Of a DNA stretch of 45,470 nt, positions 22,515-34,661 are shown piece by piece. Both the position numbers and the translations under genes were made by a program. The stretch spans positions 1 to 45,470 of the forward strand of contig NW_026570555.1 in NCBI RefSeq assembly GCF_019649055.1. The letters run 5' to 3'. The notes under the pieces are model-generated. The model was not told where the DNA came from. It did not search any database and saw only the letters and a list, made by a program, of their open reading frames with translations. The DNA comes from Paramacrobiotus metropolitanus (Eukaryota; Tardigrada; Eutardigrada; Parachela; Macrobiotidae). Positions within the stretch are counted from its first letter, which is position 1, and every line of letters begins with the position of its first letter.

Positions 22515-22522
22515 TTATTTTT
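22510..22522 (-). promoter_or_regulatory. Polyadenylation signal overlapping the KDZ stop codon
   Basis: On the minus strand the end of the frame reads GAA AAA TAA ATC, so AATAAA overlaps the stop codon. If used, the 3' untranslated region would be only some 15-30 nt, which fits a compact gene. Confidence 0.4.
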
Positions 22523-25500
22523 CTTTGAATGAACGCACGCTTCCTCCGATAGGTTGTTGATTGCTGGCCACACAACGCGACAGATACTGGTTTCTCCGTA
22601 CTATCAGTCGATGTATGAAGAAGATCTGTCTCGCCTTGTTCATCGCATTTAGTTGTTTCTTGTACCGAGCAAACCAAGAAAACGTTTGTTCTGCCGCCAT
22701 TGTATTTCGCTGTGTCGCTTCCGGGTGGCTTGTATTGTAGTTCTTCGGATGATACAATTCTTCGCACCTGGGATCCTTATGATTCTGTATGTGCAGTCCA
22801 TCTACTATCTTTGAAACACTCATCCACATGCTGTCAAACGGCGCGGGGAGGGGAAGCGGTGAATTTGCTGCTTTCAGCCGATTAAGCTGACAGATGTTGT
22901 CATAGCAAACAAAGGTTTCCTTCCAGGCCACGTGCGGAATCTTTTGCAGGATCTGATACAATGCGCATATGATGAAAAGGAAGACTTGACCCAAGCTTTC
23001 GGCTCTGCGAAATAATTGTATTGAGTTAATCAAGCTTTGCTTGGTATCCTGCGAAATAGTTAAGCGAACACGATAAAACGATTTTTAGAGATGCCGGTAC
23101 AACTCTCTTCAAACCGGAATGCTGTTTCCGGTGAGAAATACAAAGTAAAAATAAAGGCTAATAGCTATATTATTTTCCAGAATACCTGTAAATAGGAGAG
23201 AATGCAAAAATATGTCCAGTTGGTCCAACAAGGAATAAGTAACCACGGCTATACAAAAACCCACGGTCATTCTGCCCTTTATTTTTCACGCACAAATTCG
23301 GGTCAAACTTCCGACATTCAAACTCTTCAGAGTTCAAGTTAGTTTCTCCGCTGAGTATGGAATTAATGTCTGTCAGCGCTCTAGATCTGAGCGCTCTGGA
23401 AACACCTGTTCTTAACAGAAATCTTAAGAAAACATTCGGTGTCCTTTTCTAACTCGACCTAGCGTACCAGTCATATGAACAGTGGTGGCTGCTGTACCAG
23501 CTCCAGTGGGGACTTCCAGATGACGATGTTTTGCGCAGTAAGCAGAATTGCCAGATGGTGCACTGATGCACACCCGCGGGAAATTGATGAGATGAATGCC
23601 TTCCACGACATTCTGCAAAGCGAGCAAATACTGTATGGCTACATCAGAATCACATCATATTTGTCATATTACAATCAAAAACGTACATCTACTTCTGCAG
23701 CGCAGTGCCTAAAAGCAATCTTCCACAGGCCGTCCATAATGAATAGTTTTCCACACTGCCGAGCTCTACTTTCGTCAGAGCAATCATGCTCGTACGTAGT
23801 CGAAAAAATTTCTCCCATTCGCTGCTCTATGTACTGAAGGACACTCCGATCTTCTTTAAATTTGTATGGATGCAGATGCTGCTCTCGAATGTCGCACTCT
23901 ATTTCATGATGGAAAAAGATAGAGGCAACGGTTTTCCTTGAGAACACTAGAAAACATTGTTATAGAACTGAAATTCTTTAGCATTGAAATCTGTGTAAGG
24001 CTCTCTATCACATTCAGGCTTCCGCTGTGTGATGCAATTTTAGTCAAAGGTCTTACAGGAATTCCAGTTGTATGTCTCTTTCATGGTGGCTGCGATTCCG
24101 TCATAATTTGCACTGTTGAAAACTCTAAAAACGAACAATCAGTTTGCATTCGCATCTTTGAATTATGAATTTCTCAAGGATGATCGTACATCTGATTCAC
24201 AATTTCCAAGGCAAACTTTCGGCACACATAGATATCTTGCGAGATATCAAGATAGGGTTGCTGGTTTTCGTAAAATGAGTAGCAACCAGTTCGCCGATTT
24301 ATCCATGTGGCATAACTGTACCGCGACTCGCAGCCTCTGCACCGAAGCTTTACAGCCAATCCGCGTTTCACAACGCCCGCCCCGCAAAAAATTGACACCT
24401 GTAACGTCAATAGGTTAAACATGGCCGCTATAATTTTCAGCAATATTTTGCTGCCCTAGTCAACTTGAGCAGCTAGTTAACTACAGGATCGGAAACTATG
24501 AAACTGTTTACTGAGCGGCGACAGTGAATCGCATTAGCCGTGGGCACACTGCTTTATACGAGTACATTCTCCCGGTTATTATTTTGGTTGTTGGAGTAGC
24601 TTTCACATAGTAGTAGCAGCCGCAGTCTAGATGGCACACCGACAGTTTGCTGACCTTTATTTTGCTGATCGAAAATTTGCGAACCACTGACCATTTAGAC
24701 AAAATGTGTACTCTAAAATGTTTTATGCAACGACAAGTTAAGGATCAGCACATTGCCGAACGGCTGTTTGCCGAACCCACAACTTTGCTGCCCCCGATCT
24801 ACTGAGTAGAAGAAAGAATAATGAGGACCGTGAGAAAACATAAGAAATCACAACACAACAGCTACATTGAGGATCGCGCGCGAATAAAAGGAAACATATG
24901 AAGTCACAGCAAGAAAAAAACAAACGCAGACATTAGCCCGATTAGCGACAGCAAGACAATTTCTGCGAAACGCCCATTAGCAAACTGACTGTCAGCAACT
25001 ACCTAAATAAGTTATTTGTTGGTCAGCAAATTGTCGGCAAGCAAAACGGAAGTCACTTAATCGACATGCAGCCGACAAAGACATGACAGGGATATTGCGG
25101 CGATTAAACAAAAAAGATATGCATACAGGCAATCGTGCTTTGGTTTAAAAAGTGGTTAAAATTAAAAGATTTACCATCAAGATCGGGGTAAAATTCGGGT
25201 TCGAGCTAATCAGTGCTTGTAATAGGCTACTTATCCCAATCAGTTCGCAACTGCCAGTTTTTTTTCGACTAGCAAAGTCTAAAAGGTTTTGCAAACCAGT
25301 TTCATATAGATGGAATTAAGAAGTCCTAATAGCACAAGCGCGGTTGATTATTGTGCACGGCGTAGTAAAAATTTCTCCCAGGAAAACGTTTTAGAAACAT
25401 CTAATGACCGCGCTTTTAACCCGTCGATAATAACTAATGTTCTCGAATGCACATTTACTGCGGTCAGTTTACGGTACTCACTGGTGTTGGATCTCGGTGC

Positions 25501-26254
25501 CAGGACAACACGCGTAACATGCCTTTTCGTTTTCCAATCTTCCAACGGCAACCATTCTCGCAGTAGATTACTGGAGGAGCTAAGACAACTGAGGGTGCGG
25601 AATAGGGTTCGTTTAAAATGAAAGCAGGAGCATATTTTTTGACGTCCTCAGCAAATCCAGCCGTAACTGAGACCGGCAGTCTCATCATTTCCGCAATAAG
25701 CTGCAACATCTGCACAGTTATTTGTACGGAGACACAATCAAGACCTAACCAGACACACAGATGAAAGACTTACATCCAGTCTGTTTTTGCTTGGTAAGGT
25801 TTGTGGTATTACGGCACAACACGCTTTGAACCGTTCTAGGTTTTGCAGGCCATATTTTGTTGCTAGATACCCATACGCTTCTCGCGAATTGGCGGTGTAG
25901 TTCATTTCCGGCACAGTATCCACTGCGTTGGCCATTCCGGTTATTTCAACGCACAACTCTAACACATCTGCTTTTAACAGCCTAAAAACTGAATTGTAAA
26001 GGTGTTTCTTTCGGTCAATCAACAAAGGTAGACAACCTTCGAACGCCGACTCTTCTAAGACGGCACTGTTGTCAAAGACATGAGCTTGCAAGTTCTATAA
26101 TCGGAAACCATTTTTGGGCTGCGTGCTTTAACGCAGTCATGCTTTTCTCACAGTACGGTGAGTCAGAGTGCTGCCAGTTCACCATCTTCACCAGCAAAGA
26201 CTGAAAACTGTTAAGGATATCTTGTAAGCTGTGAACAGCGGTATGAGTCATCAC
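22515..26254 (-). CDS. KDZ-type (Zisupton-like, HMGXB3-related) transposase protein, 9 exons
   Basis: Minus-strand exons: 26254-26152, 26084-25774, 25700-25482, 24398-24190, 24124-24057, 23946-23687, 23612-23468, 23405-23186, 23004-22515. All eight introns (62-1083 nt) are GT-AG and phases match at every join, giving 674 residues with no stop. Exons 3-4 hold a cysteine cluster (CENGC, CRGCESRY) and exon 7 another (VCISAPSGNSAYCAKH), as in CxC modules of KDZ transposases and vertebrate HMGXB3. The RNase H-like core shows the acidic triad: Asp375 (FIMDGLWK), Asp547 (CYDNIC) and Glu617 (MAAEQTF), with a DGLHIQNHKDPRC motif between the last two. KDZ proteins are nuclear cut-and-paste-type transposases; catalysis here is inferred. 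The start could be the second Met. Head to head with the P-loop/PHD gene. Exon 1 is the least certain. Confidence 0.82.
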
Positions 26255-26588
26255 AAATCAAGCGTGGTGAGCTGCTGTCTAGCACCGATGCGGCGGGCCT
26301 GTGAGGTTCTTCGACATTGCATCCAGATGCGTGGACAGCAGTTTGCATTACGACTATGCTGGGTCTTCGTACTTTTAACAAGCTGGGCTCGTCCCATTTT
26401 TTGCTGATTGAAAGCGTTCATCGCTGTCACAGTTTCAGTGCTGTAGGCTAATTTTACATGTAACTTTCTTCGTTTCCAAAGTCAGCGCAGACCGTGCGGG
26501 TTGGTTTAACTAATTCCGATATAAGCGCTGACTGTAGCCTAAACTTGGAAGTTTTCAGTATTGACACTGTCGTTATTCGACTTTAACC
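26255..26588. promoter_or_regulatory. Divergent promoter between transposase and P-loop/PHD genes
   Basis: A 334-bp spacer separates the two start codons. It contains a TATA-like GATATAAGC at 26518-26526, about 65 bp before the plus-strand ATG, and an inverted repeat GTCAGCGC (26481-26488) / GCGCTGAC (26525-26532), extended outward by TTCCAA / TTGGAA. The geometry implies shared or coordinated transcription; the inverted repeat is a candidate protein-binding site. Confidence 0.5.
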
Positions 26589-29500
26589 ATGTCAGACCTC
26601 TCGGTAAGGCGTTTGTTGCACTTTATAATCATAATCATCGTCCCTTCCTGCGGTTCGCAATTTGGAATCTTCTGTTTTGCGCGTTTTGTGAAATGAACTA
26701 GATAAAAAGCCTATTTTAGCGGTGCATAAACCAAAATCGCGAAAACGGAAATGGGCTAAAATGCGATCTATTATAACATCGGTTTTGTAGATATCAAGCA
26801 GTTTTTCGTTTGATGCTGACGATGGAAAAACTTATAAGGTCCTGGTTCAGAAAGAAGCACAAGACGATAAAAGAAAGGTCCTGAGCTGCTCGCTCACCAT
26901 TCAGGCTATTGTGCGCGGAGATGACGATGAGACCGAAGGGGGGTGTGTGGTTGCTGTGGATTGTGGAGTACTTGGAAAATAGTAAGTACTGACGTAAGTT
27001 AAACTGCAGGCTTTAGATTCGTAAATGCGAACGATACTTTAGTTTAGCGGTGCAGGGAAACCGAAAACTTCGAAAACGGTTACGAGCGGTTAACAGAGGC
27101 TTAGTACACCATTTGATTAAGTGCCAAATTCCATATCTAAGAGACCCAGAATAAAGAAAACTGCTTCCGTGTGGCAAGCAAATGCCGATGTCCGAATGTA
27201 AATAATTTTGGTATTGCTGAAGTGGTCAACCTTTCGCACTACGTCACGTAGAAGGAACGACCAGTAAGAACGAAGTACTGATAAAAGGAATAAGTAAGAT
27301 GCACAATGAGGTTTCGCAACTGCACAATATTATCTTTTATGTTATTTACCGAACGAAGGCGTCAAGGAAGGTTTTTGCAGTATCTGCTCGACATAGGCAA
27401 CAGCTTCATGATATCAGCCCTGGTGTCGTTTCAAGTTATAGCGGATTACGCTGTTTAGCGACGGTGGAAATCTGTTATCATTAACTTACGTTTCTGTTCG
27501 AAAAACAAAATTTTTCAGCTCTGGTTTCCTTGTCAATACCGCATGGAAATCGCCGGATAACTTTAGCACTTGTTTGAAAAAGGCCTGCAAAGGCCTTCCA
27601 CCAATCTTCTGTAAGCTCAGCCACAGTGACCTGCAGGATTATGGGGACTCACTTATTGAAGCGTACATTCGGTTAGCAAACTGGTTTTCTTGTAGGTTGC
27701 CGTAATTAGCATTCCTGACCGTTTTTTTGTTTAGGGAATCAGAAAACAATGGGCGCCCAGTATTACAGAAGCGCGTTGTGCGGCATGGAAGGCAGTCGGA
27801 TAGGACTGTGATTGTGTTTGGTCCCGACGCTGCGTTTCGCGTAAACAGCGACGGCGAAGTGGATCGCGTTGATTTATCAACGACCGGTTACATCTGGGTC
27901 GAGAACACGTTAGCTGAACTGTCCATTCCGGAAACAGTGCCACCTGACTACGATGCTTTGTCTTTTCTCTGTTCCCTGCTGCCACCTAAAGCGCAACTCG
28001 CATTTGCACTTACGCTGGGTAAGCTGGAGTTGAGGCATTGTAAACAGTTGTTAAGGAATTTGTGTTACTCTTACAAAGCACACTGCATTTTGCTACAACT
28101 GCCTTAAACCCGACTAGATAATCTGACATCTTTTTTCTTACGTTGTTTCCGATTTGGCAAGTGTGAACTTACAAACTCGGGCAAAAGCATCGAGCCACGA
28201 GACACCTTCTTAAGTTAAAAACCGATTGCGGCTCCAATTCCTACGGTCGCACGTCGAACTTTATTATTTCCGAACTTTCCGAATATTGCACACGTGCCTA
28301 TCAAAGGTTTTGCTATCGCTAGGGCCTTAAACTTTAACACCTGTTTACGGACAAGCGGAGACATTCCTTGTAATGTTTACAAATCATTTTCAAGGTTGCC
28401 CGGCCTTTAGCTGGGTTACGACTGTTGTTTTAAATTCAGTTAATTTTTGCACATTTTTACACATGAAAAAATAACAAAACAGAAATTCCGCAACAGCCAT
28501 TTTATCTTGGTCAGGTAGCGTTCTGTTTACGCACGTGGCATTCCCTGGTTGAATCTTTACGGATGGCCACTACGCTGACGACTACTACGCGACAAGTCGT
28601 CGCAGGACATTGGGTTTTAGGGACACTTCGTCTAAGGACAAACTCGTTTTTATGGCAAATAGTCATATGCCTCTTTGTTGCCATAAACCAGTCGATTATT
28701 TTCCACTCCCCTAAAGTCGCTCTATCAAATGTTACTCAACAAAACTGCTGCAAAACGAGTTGTCCCAAAACAGATTAGCGGCTGCGACGAAAAACGTGTG
28801 GCGAAATGTCTCACGACGAAATGTCCCGCGACTACTTGGGCTGTCACGTTCGAACATCATAAAACGTCCAGTTTTAAATTTAAGGCAAAAAAACGGCAGG
28901 ATTTGCCTAAAGGGGTAACGAGCAACCAAATTATATTGCAGTTTTCTTACTGTGACTGACTGCGCGTTTCTAAAATCTTTATCGCATATTAAGGTTGTAA
29001 TTTGCTCCGTTTTTTTCAGGCGCCACTTACGGTGGATTTCACTATGATACTATGATTGGGGCGTTTAGGCGGATGCCAGCCTTCTTTCTGCACGGAGAGA
29101 CGAACTGCGGTAAATCGTGCATTGCGAGCATGGCAATGGAATGCTTTGCAGTTGGCGCTTCACAGTTGCTGGATTTGAAAACTGTAACGCCGGCAGCGCT
29201 GCGGGAGCTGATAGTTTCTCAGAATTTCCCTGTTGTCATTCATGATCCCGAGAGCCCAGAGATTGTGAAAACCGCAGTGGACGATACATATGAAAAGAAA
29301 ACTTTGGCAACGGCAAAAGAAAGAAGAGTTCCACAAACGTCAACAATTATCACACTTAACGAGGATGCCTTTGCAGAATTTCGTTCACATGATCAGTAAG
29401 TATTTATACGGTACCGCAATTGTGCTATGAGAAAGTTTATACAGTATATCATGGCTTTGTTGGGTGAATCAAACTGAAATTGCTGAGGAAAAAATGAGTA

Positions 29501-32500
29501 ATTAGGGATTAGGAATCACCGAGCATTTTTGGGGGGAGCAACCACTTATACAGTTCACTCTTGTACTGGTCGCTAAGATTCTTAGCGGGCGACTTTACCG
29601 TCGTCTCTTATCTGACTAGCGCGACGAGGCGAGCCTGACGAGCCTTAACTGATTATAGTTGAAAGTGTAGAAAGCATACTTACATAACTGCCGGAAAAGA
29701 GCAGCAATCATGATCTAAGAAACACTGTCTAATGCATATTAATTGACCGCTTACATGTGGGCGTACCACCTGATCTGCCAGCTTGCCAAAGTTAAGATCC
29801 ATCCGTCAAGTTTTCGGTTGACCATTGCTCACATCGGTTTCAAAGCGGTTGTTTAAAACACTGTTTCGGAACCCGATTCAAGCATTAGGTCATGCATTTA
29901 AAGTTAGTTTAAATCATGCAGTATCTATCGAAAGTGGAGCATATGAAAATAGTTCCTGGATTTGGTTTAACGCTAATCTGTATTTCAGCTTACGAGGACT
30001 TTCCCGTCTTGTCGCTTGTAAACTGGACGAACAAATGCCTGAACGCGATGCGCTATTGTGCATCACGGACAAGGAAAAGTTTCGATACGTGTGTCAGCAT
30101 GCGAAGAGGCTGTTATCCTGCAGCAAGAGTGACGTAACTGCGGTCGCACAACTGCATAAGCTCATTTTTCCGGAAGTTCTTGAGCAATTACGGAAGTACG
30201 ACGTCGTGTACTCCTTAGAGCGTATTGCATTCAACATTTCCCTTGTGTATGCTTTTGCAAGAAAGGTTGGTTGATTTATATATTGAAACGGACATTTGTT
30301 CTCACAGTATTAATCCAGCAGACTAGCGGCAGGATTCGCCTATGCAAATAGTGTAACTCGAAGTGGAGAGAAACAGCGATACATTTTTGCACGGTATCTT
30401 TTTAATTTACCAACCATGCAGCATTTAAAGTTCATGCAGCAGTAATCATGCAGCAGTAATCAGGCAGCAGCAGTAATCTGTTCTGCTGCATTTTTGGTCT
30501 TCAAACTATTACTGAAATCAAAATTCGAGCACATTTTCTTTATCCTGCGCATTTGCCTAGTAAATAAAAGCTAACAAAATGGTTTGGCTAGGCCTAGTAA
30601 TACGGAAAATATTCACAACTCAAACTACATGGTTAAAATTTAAGGTTCTTTGAGGTTTTATGAAAACTAGTCGCTTGTATTCTACAGTTAAAAAAATTCG
30701 TCAGTAGAACTGATTGCCAAAGCAGCAGTATTGGAAATCCGATTGCATTCGGTTGAGCAGCTCCGTGGTAAAGAGAGATAGAGAACAGAGAGAATACCGG
30801 TGACTCGATTACTTCTCACTTAGCTTGTTGTATTTAAGAAGAAAAGTTGGCTGTACTTAAATGCGCGTCACCCTAGATCTTATAATAACTGAAAAAAGTG
30901 ATCAACAATTGCTGAGAAATATTAGGATTTCGTTGAAGCACTCTTTGCAGGTATTAGAAATGATTGACGTGAAGAAATGCATTAACCTGGAGGAACTTCG
31001 TGAATTCGTTCTGAAGTACCTTTGCAAGAACGCAGCGACGTGGCAAAAGAAGCCACCGACTACCAAGGCCAAGCACACCTTACCTCCCACGCCACTATCG
31101 CCTGATACGAAATCGGCAAAAACCTCGGCTGCACCCGGTCAAGTTAGCGCAATGATAGAAGCGGCATGCAAGAAGCTCGATCCGAGTGCTGTACGTGCAA
31201 AGAACGTGACTAAAATGCAATCAACTTGATTACGTGTCAGAGCTTTAGCAGTAAACTGTTGACACCTCCGCGATGAGAGCCTTTCGTTTGAACGTCTGCA
31301 GTTGCGCATGTATTAGACGAGCATGAGTTTGTATTGAAGGCCTTCTTTCCTACTCTAGATATTGCAAAATTTAATTTTATTACCTCGAGCACAGTATCTT
31401 AGCACTTGTAACCTAAGCAAGATCAGCGTGCTTAAACTTGAAGCGCTAAGATCGCTACGTTTAAAATTTTGTGTACTTAAAACAAATTTCGTATGTATGC
31501 TTCAAAGGTCAAAGACTTCGCAAGACCTTTCACGGGGAAGAATAACAGAACGGGAGAATCTTGCTCGTATCTTGCATTTCGACAAGATGGAATTGAAGCG
31601 GAACTCAAGAACAGCGGTGTCGATGTATCGTTTTTGAAGCCATACGGAGCAGCGGTTCGCCTGATTCCTGACGCAGAAGTGTCACGCGATGTCCGTTTTG
31701 GCAGCCGCACACTGAAATCTTCTGTCATACCGGTTGCCAACGTTTCCAAACAGCTGATGAATCTCTTTGCTAAAGATGGTATGTCTGCCAGCCGTAAAAA
31801 AAATTTAAGGATTTATTAAAGCTCCAGCCGTAAATTAATATACTAAGTAAAGATTGTCTGCAGATTCGCAATCCATCCAAGGAGCCACAGCAGAGAAGGC
31901 CAAGGAAGAAATTCTGCCGCCACCTGCAGTTCAGTCTGGGGAGCTGGACAATGCTCAAAGCACGGAACCGATCACTGATCTGCCGGAGTCAAAAGGTGAC
32001 GCAGCTTACTCTGCAAACTTGAGTAATATACGCAGTTAATTGCGTATCTACAGAGAAAATCGTTATTAGTTTGAAGGTATCTGCAGGGTTTAGTGCTGGA
32101 TCTTTACTTTCCACGTAAACCAATTATTTTAACATCCTTTAATGCACATCCATGCTATTTTTCATTTGTTTCCATAAAATGCAAACTTTCATTTGTTTTC
32201 ATAAAATTGAATTCTGACTTGAACTTTTCCCATATCTTGGTCAGCTTACCTTTAGAACTTCTTATTTTGCTTACCAGGTATTAAATTTTCCTGGGAAACA
32301 AGGGCTGTCAGCAATGAGTAGTTTTTCTTGTTAAAGTTTTTCTCGTGAACTGCAGGGCATTAACAAAAATCAGAGTCTGCATGAAACAGAACAAAGAGCA
32401 GGAAACGGATCGCAGTTATCATCACTGCAACGTATAAACCGTGATGCCACCGCCGCTAGCCACGCTTAGAAAATTCTAAATTTTCACAATCTGGGTTTTT

Positions 32501-34461
32501 ATTGGTTTCTGTGGTTTTTGTTGGTCGCAGTGGAAGACAAGTGAAAAAACACTTCGAGCGGTCAGCAGGCAAAATCATGTTGCATGCCATATGGCTAGCG
32601 GCGCCAGTAACTGGTGGATAAAATATGAAGCCGCATACCTAAAGTGACCAAAATACAAGGAAGAATTGAGGTTAGAGCCCTGCACGAGCAGAGCAGCTCG
32701 GCTCGGCTCACGACCGCTAGTGCTCGCTATTGCTTCGAGCGAGCAGGCACCGTTTGCGTTTTTGCGAACGAGCTAAGCATCAGCAAAAAATTAGCGACCG
32801 AGCCGAGCGAGCAGGATGGTCGGATGCGAGCTATCTCGAGCTGACACGCCTCATATTGTGCGATCTGAAGAATTTACTGCGAGAAATTTAGCTGAGCCCC
32901 AAAGGCCTTAATACACCGTCAGCTTCGCGCTTCGCGCGACAAATTCTTCGTATTGATTTTTGTTATCACGATGCCAGTGACAGGCTGGCAGCTACCATTC
33001 TTAGGCAACCATAAGGTTCTTTCTATGGCATCGTGTGATTCTTCCTAAACCAGGGCTAGAGATGCTGAGTTTTTCGACTTTTAAGCGTGTTAAATACAAT
33101 TTGATTTCGAATCCAGAAACTTTTGTTAGCAAAAAACGAAATCAGCATCAAAACAAAGGAGTGGGGCGTGGAGGTTAAGCAGAAAAATCATAGACCAGCC
33201 GCCGAAGTGATCTTAGCGGAAAAGCAAATTTCGATAAAAGCTATCTGTAGTCGCGCATAAAACAGTTTAAATTTTGCTGTACCATATGTGAATTTTTTTG
33301 TCAATCTTACGAGCGAGCCGATCTTAGACCATAACAATACGAGCGAGTTGAGTGAGCTGGAGCAAAAAAAATCGGAAAAGGAGGGAGTTAGTGAGCAGAG
33401 GTTTCAGCGCGAGCGAGCTAAGCGACCAGAAAATTCTGAAAAGCTCAAATGAGCGAGTTGAGCACCACTTTTGCTGCTCATGCGTGCTCTCATTGAGGTA
33501 CTTGTACCCGTTCTTTCAAAAATTTTGGGCAGCACATAGAGACCCCTCGAAATAAACGTAAATCATTCGCTATTTTTACCCTGGCCGACGTTCCCTGCCT
33601 TCCACTTACAACTGTCCGGTTTTGCAGGTCTTGAAAGCACGGCAGACCGTGGTCTCAAAGATTCGGTCGCAAGCACCTCGGACATGAAAGCTGGTCAAAC
33701 TAATGCATGGTCTGATGTCGGTAACAGATTGCCATCGCCGGTGTCGGATACTGAAGGTGAAAGCATTAGTTTCGCTCAATACTCAACGAAGAAAAAGTAG
33801 AATTATTGTATACGTATTGCATATGCGAGCATATCTGCTAAATGGGGAAAGTTTAGGTGCCTAATGATTACGTACTTCAAGGTCGGATTATTATACAGGC
33901 AGCCGTCCCCTGGTGGCTGGCCGTGTTGCACAGGCACAGTTACCGGCTCTATTGCCCCTTGCTCGGGTGCTCGGGCTCATTTATTCCCTTCTCGCACTTT
34001 AACAAAATGTTTTACATAAATCATTTTTTTAAATTAAGGCAAGGAAAAAGGAAGCCCAAGCGCCAAACGAGATGTTGCTGGAGCTGAATTAGGAAATGAT
34101 CGTAAGCGCGTCGTTTTGCTCTTGGCTACTGAGCTACTCAGAAATAAATTTCGTACTCTAATTCGGATTTGGCTTAGTAGAAAGAAGAACGCGGAGCAAA
34201 AAGCTGAAAGTGAGTGTTATCAGCGATGGAAGCACTATTGCGGTAAGCCTTAGTTGATGGTTTGCTAATTTCAGAAGTTAAGAATCCAGTTTTCATTTGC
34301 AGTGTGTTGATTGCAAGAAAGAAGTCACGCCGGATGAACCTGGAATTGGTTGCAAAGCTTGCAAGAAGTGGTATCACAAAACATGTCAGAAGGTTCCTAA
34401 GAATATTAACAGTGCCAAGGCGAAGAAATTCAAATGCACATCCTGTGCACCCAGTGACTAA
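26589..34461 (+). CDS. P-loop ATPase/helicase-like (DUF927/SF3-like) protein with C-terminal PHD finger, 13 exons
   Basis: Plus-strand exons: 26589-26603, 26791-26981, 27519-27671, 27735-28018, 29020-29395, 29989-30265, 30951-31190, 31508-31778, 31864-31995, 33628-33756, 34039-34101, 34178-34209, 34303-34461. Phases match at all twelve GT-AG joins, giving 773 residues. Exon 5 has Walker A GETNCGKS (240-247), Walker B PVVIHDPE (Asp290) and a sensor-1-like TIITLNE (Asn328), the order of SF3/AAA+ ATPases; preceding GGFHYDTM...FFLHG resembles DUF927 proteins. The middle is acidic and disordered; exon 12 is a basic RRTRSKKLK patch. The last exon is a C4HC3 PHD finger: Cys722, 725, 738, 741, His746, Cys749, 766, 769. 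PHD fingers read histone H3 tails, so a chromatin-directed ATPase is inferred. The five-codon first exon (MSDLS) and the exon 3 donor (GTTAGC) are the weakest calls. Confidence 0.8.
28580..28850. repeat. MITE-like inverted repeat inside an intron of the P-loop/PHD gene
   Basis: The left side reads AAGTCGTCGCAGGACATT ... GGACAAACTCGTTTT; the right side in reverse complement reads AAGTAGTCGCGGGACATT ... GGACAACTCGTTTT. The block lies in the 1,001-nt intron after exon 4. Similar GGACATTTCGCCG-type words recur at 35.97-36.13 kb. Confidence 0.6.
32660..33480. repeat. Two GAGCGAG-rich blocks in a long intron
   Basis: Blocks at about 32680-32845 and 33300-33475 are rich in GAGCGAGC/GAGCCGAGC words and share GCGA(A/G)CGAGCTAAGC followed by A-rich sequence. 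They sit in the 1,632-nt intron before the exon at 33628 and are probably copies of one simple-sequence-like repeat. Confidence 0.45.
33757..33800 (+). other. Read-through alternative 3' end of the P-loop gene
   Basis: If the GTGAAA donor at 33757 is skipped, the frame continues for 14 codons (GESISFAQYSTKKK) to a TAG at 33798-33800. This would give a protein lacking the PHD finger. Unspliced or short-isoform use is possible but unproven. Confidence 0.3.
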
Positions 34462-34652
34462 AAACTGGGAAGAATATTTTCTGTGCAACAGATATCAACC
34501 GCGTCAGCAGATTCTCTTATTCTGCGTATTTGTCTGATGAGAATGCCTTACGTTAATTTTGCTACTGGATCCAGAACCTTGCTATTCTTGCAAAGTTCCA
34601 CTACCATCGAAATGTTTAATGCTTCTGTTGATACAACCTTAATGTTTTGTGA

Positions 34653-34658
34653 CAAATA
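34653..34658 (+). promoter_or_regulatory. Candidate polyadenylation signal of the P-loop/PHD gene
   Basis: First AATAAA (in ACAAATAAATGC) found downstream of the stop codon, about 190 nt after it. Confidence 0.4.
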
Positions 34659-34661
34659 AAT

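Noticed and set aside
29825-29988. Open frame directly upstream of exon 6 of the P-loop/PHD gene
   Set aside because: A good TGTATTTCAG acceptor at 29988 and the phase match with exon 5 favour this being intron; composition upstream is less coding-like. A further exon is not excluded.
32341-32465. Possible extra exon of the P-loop/PHD gene (GINKNQSLHETEQ)
   Set aside because: An acceptor and open frame exist, but starting in phase 1 as the preceding exon requires gives an immediate stop, whereas direct splicing 31995 to 33628 keeps frame.
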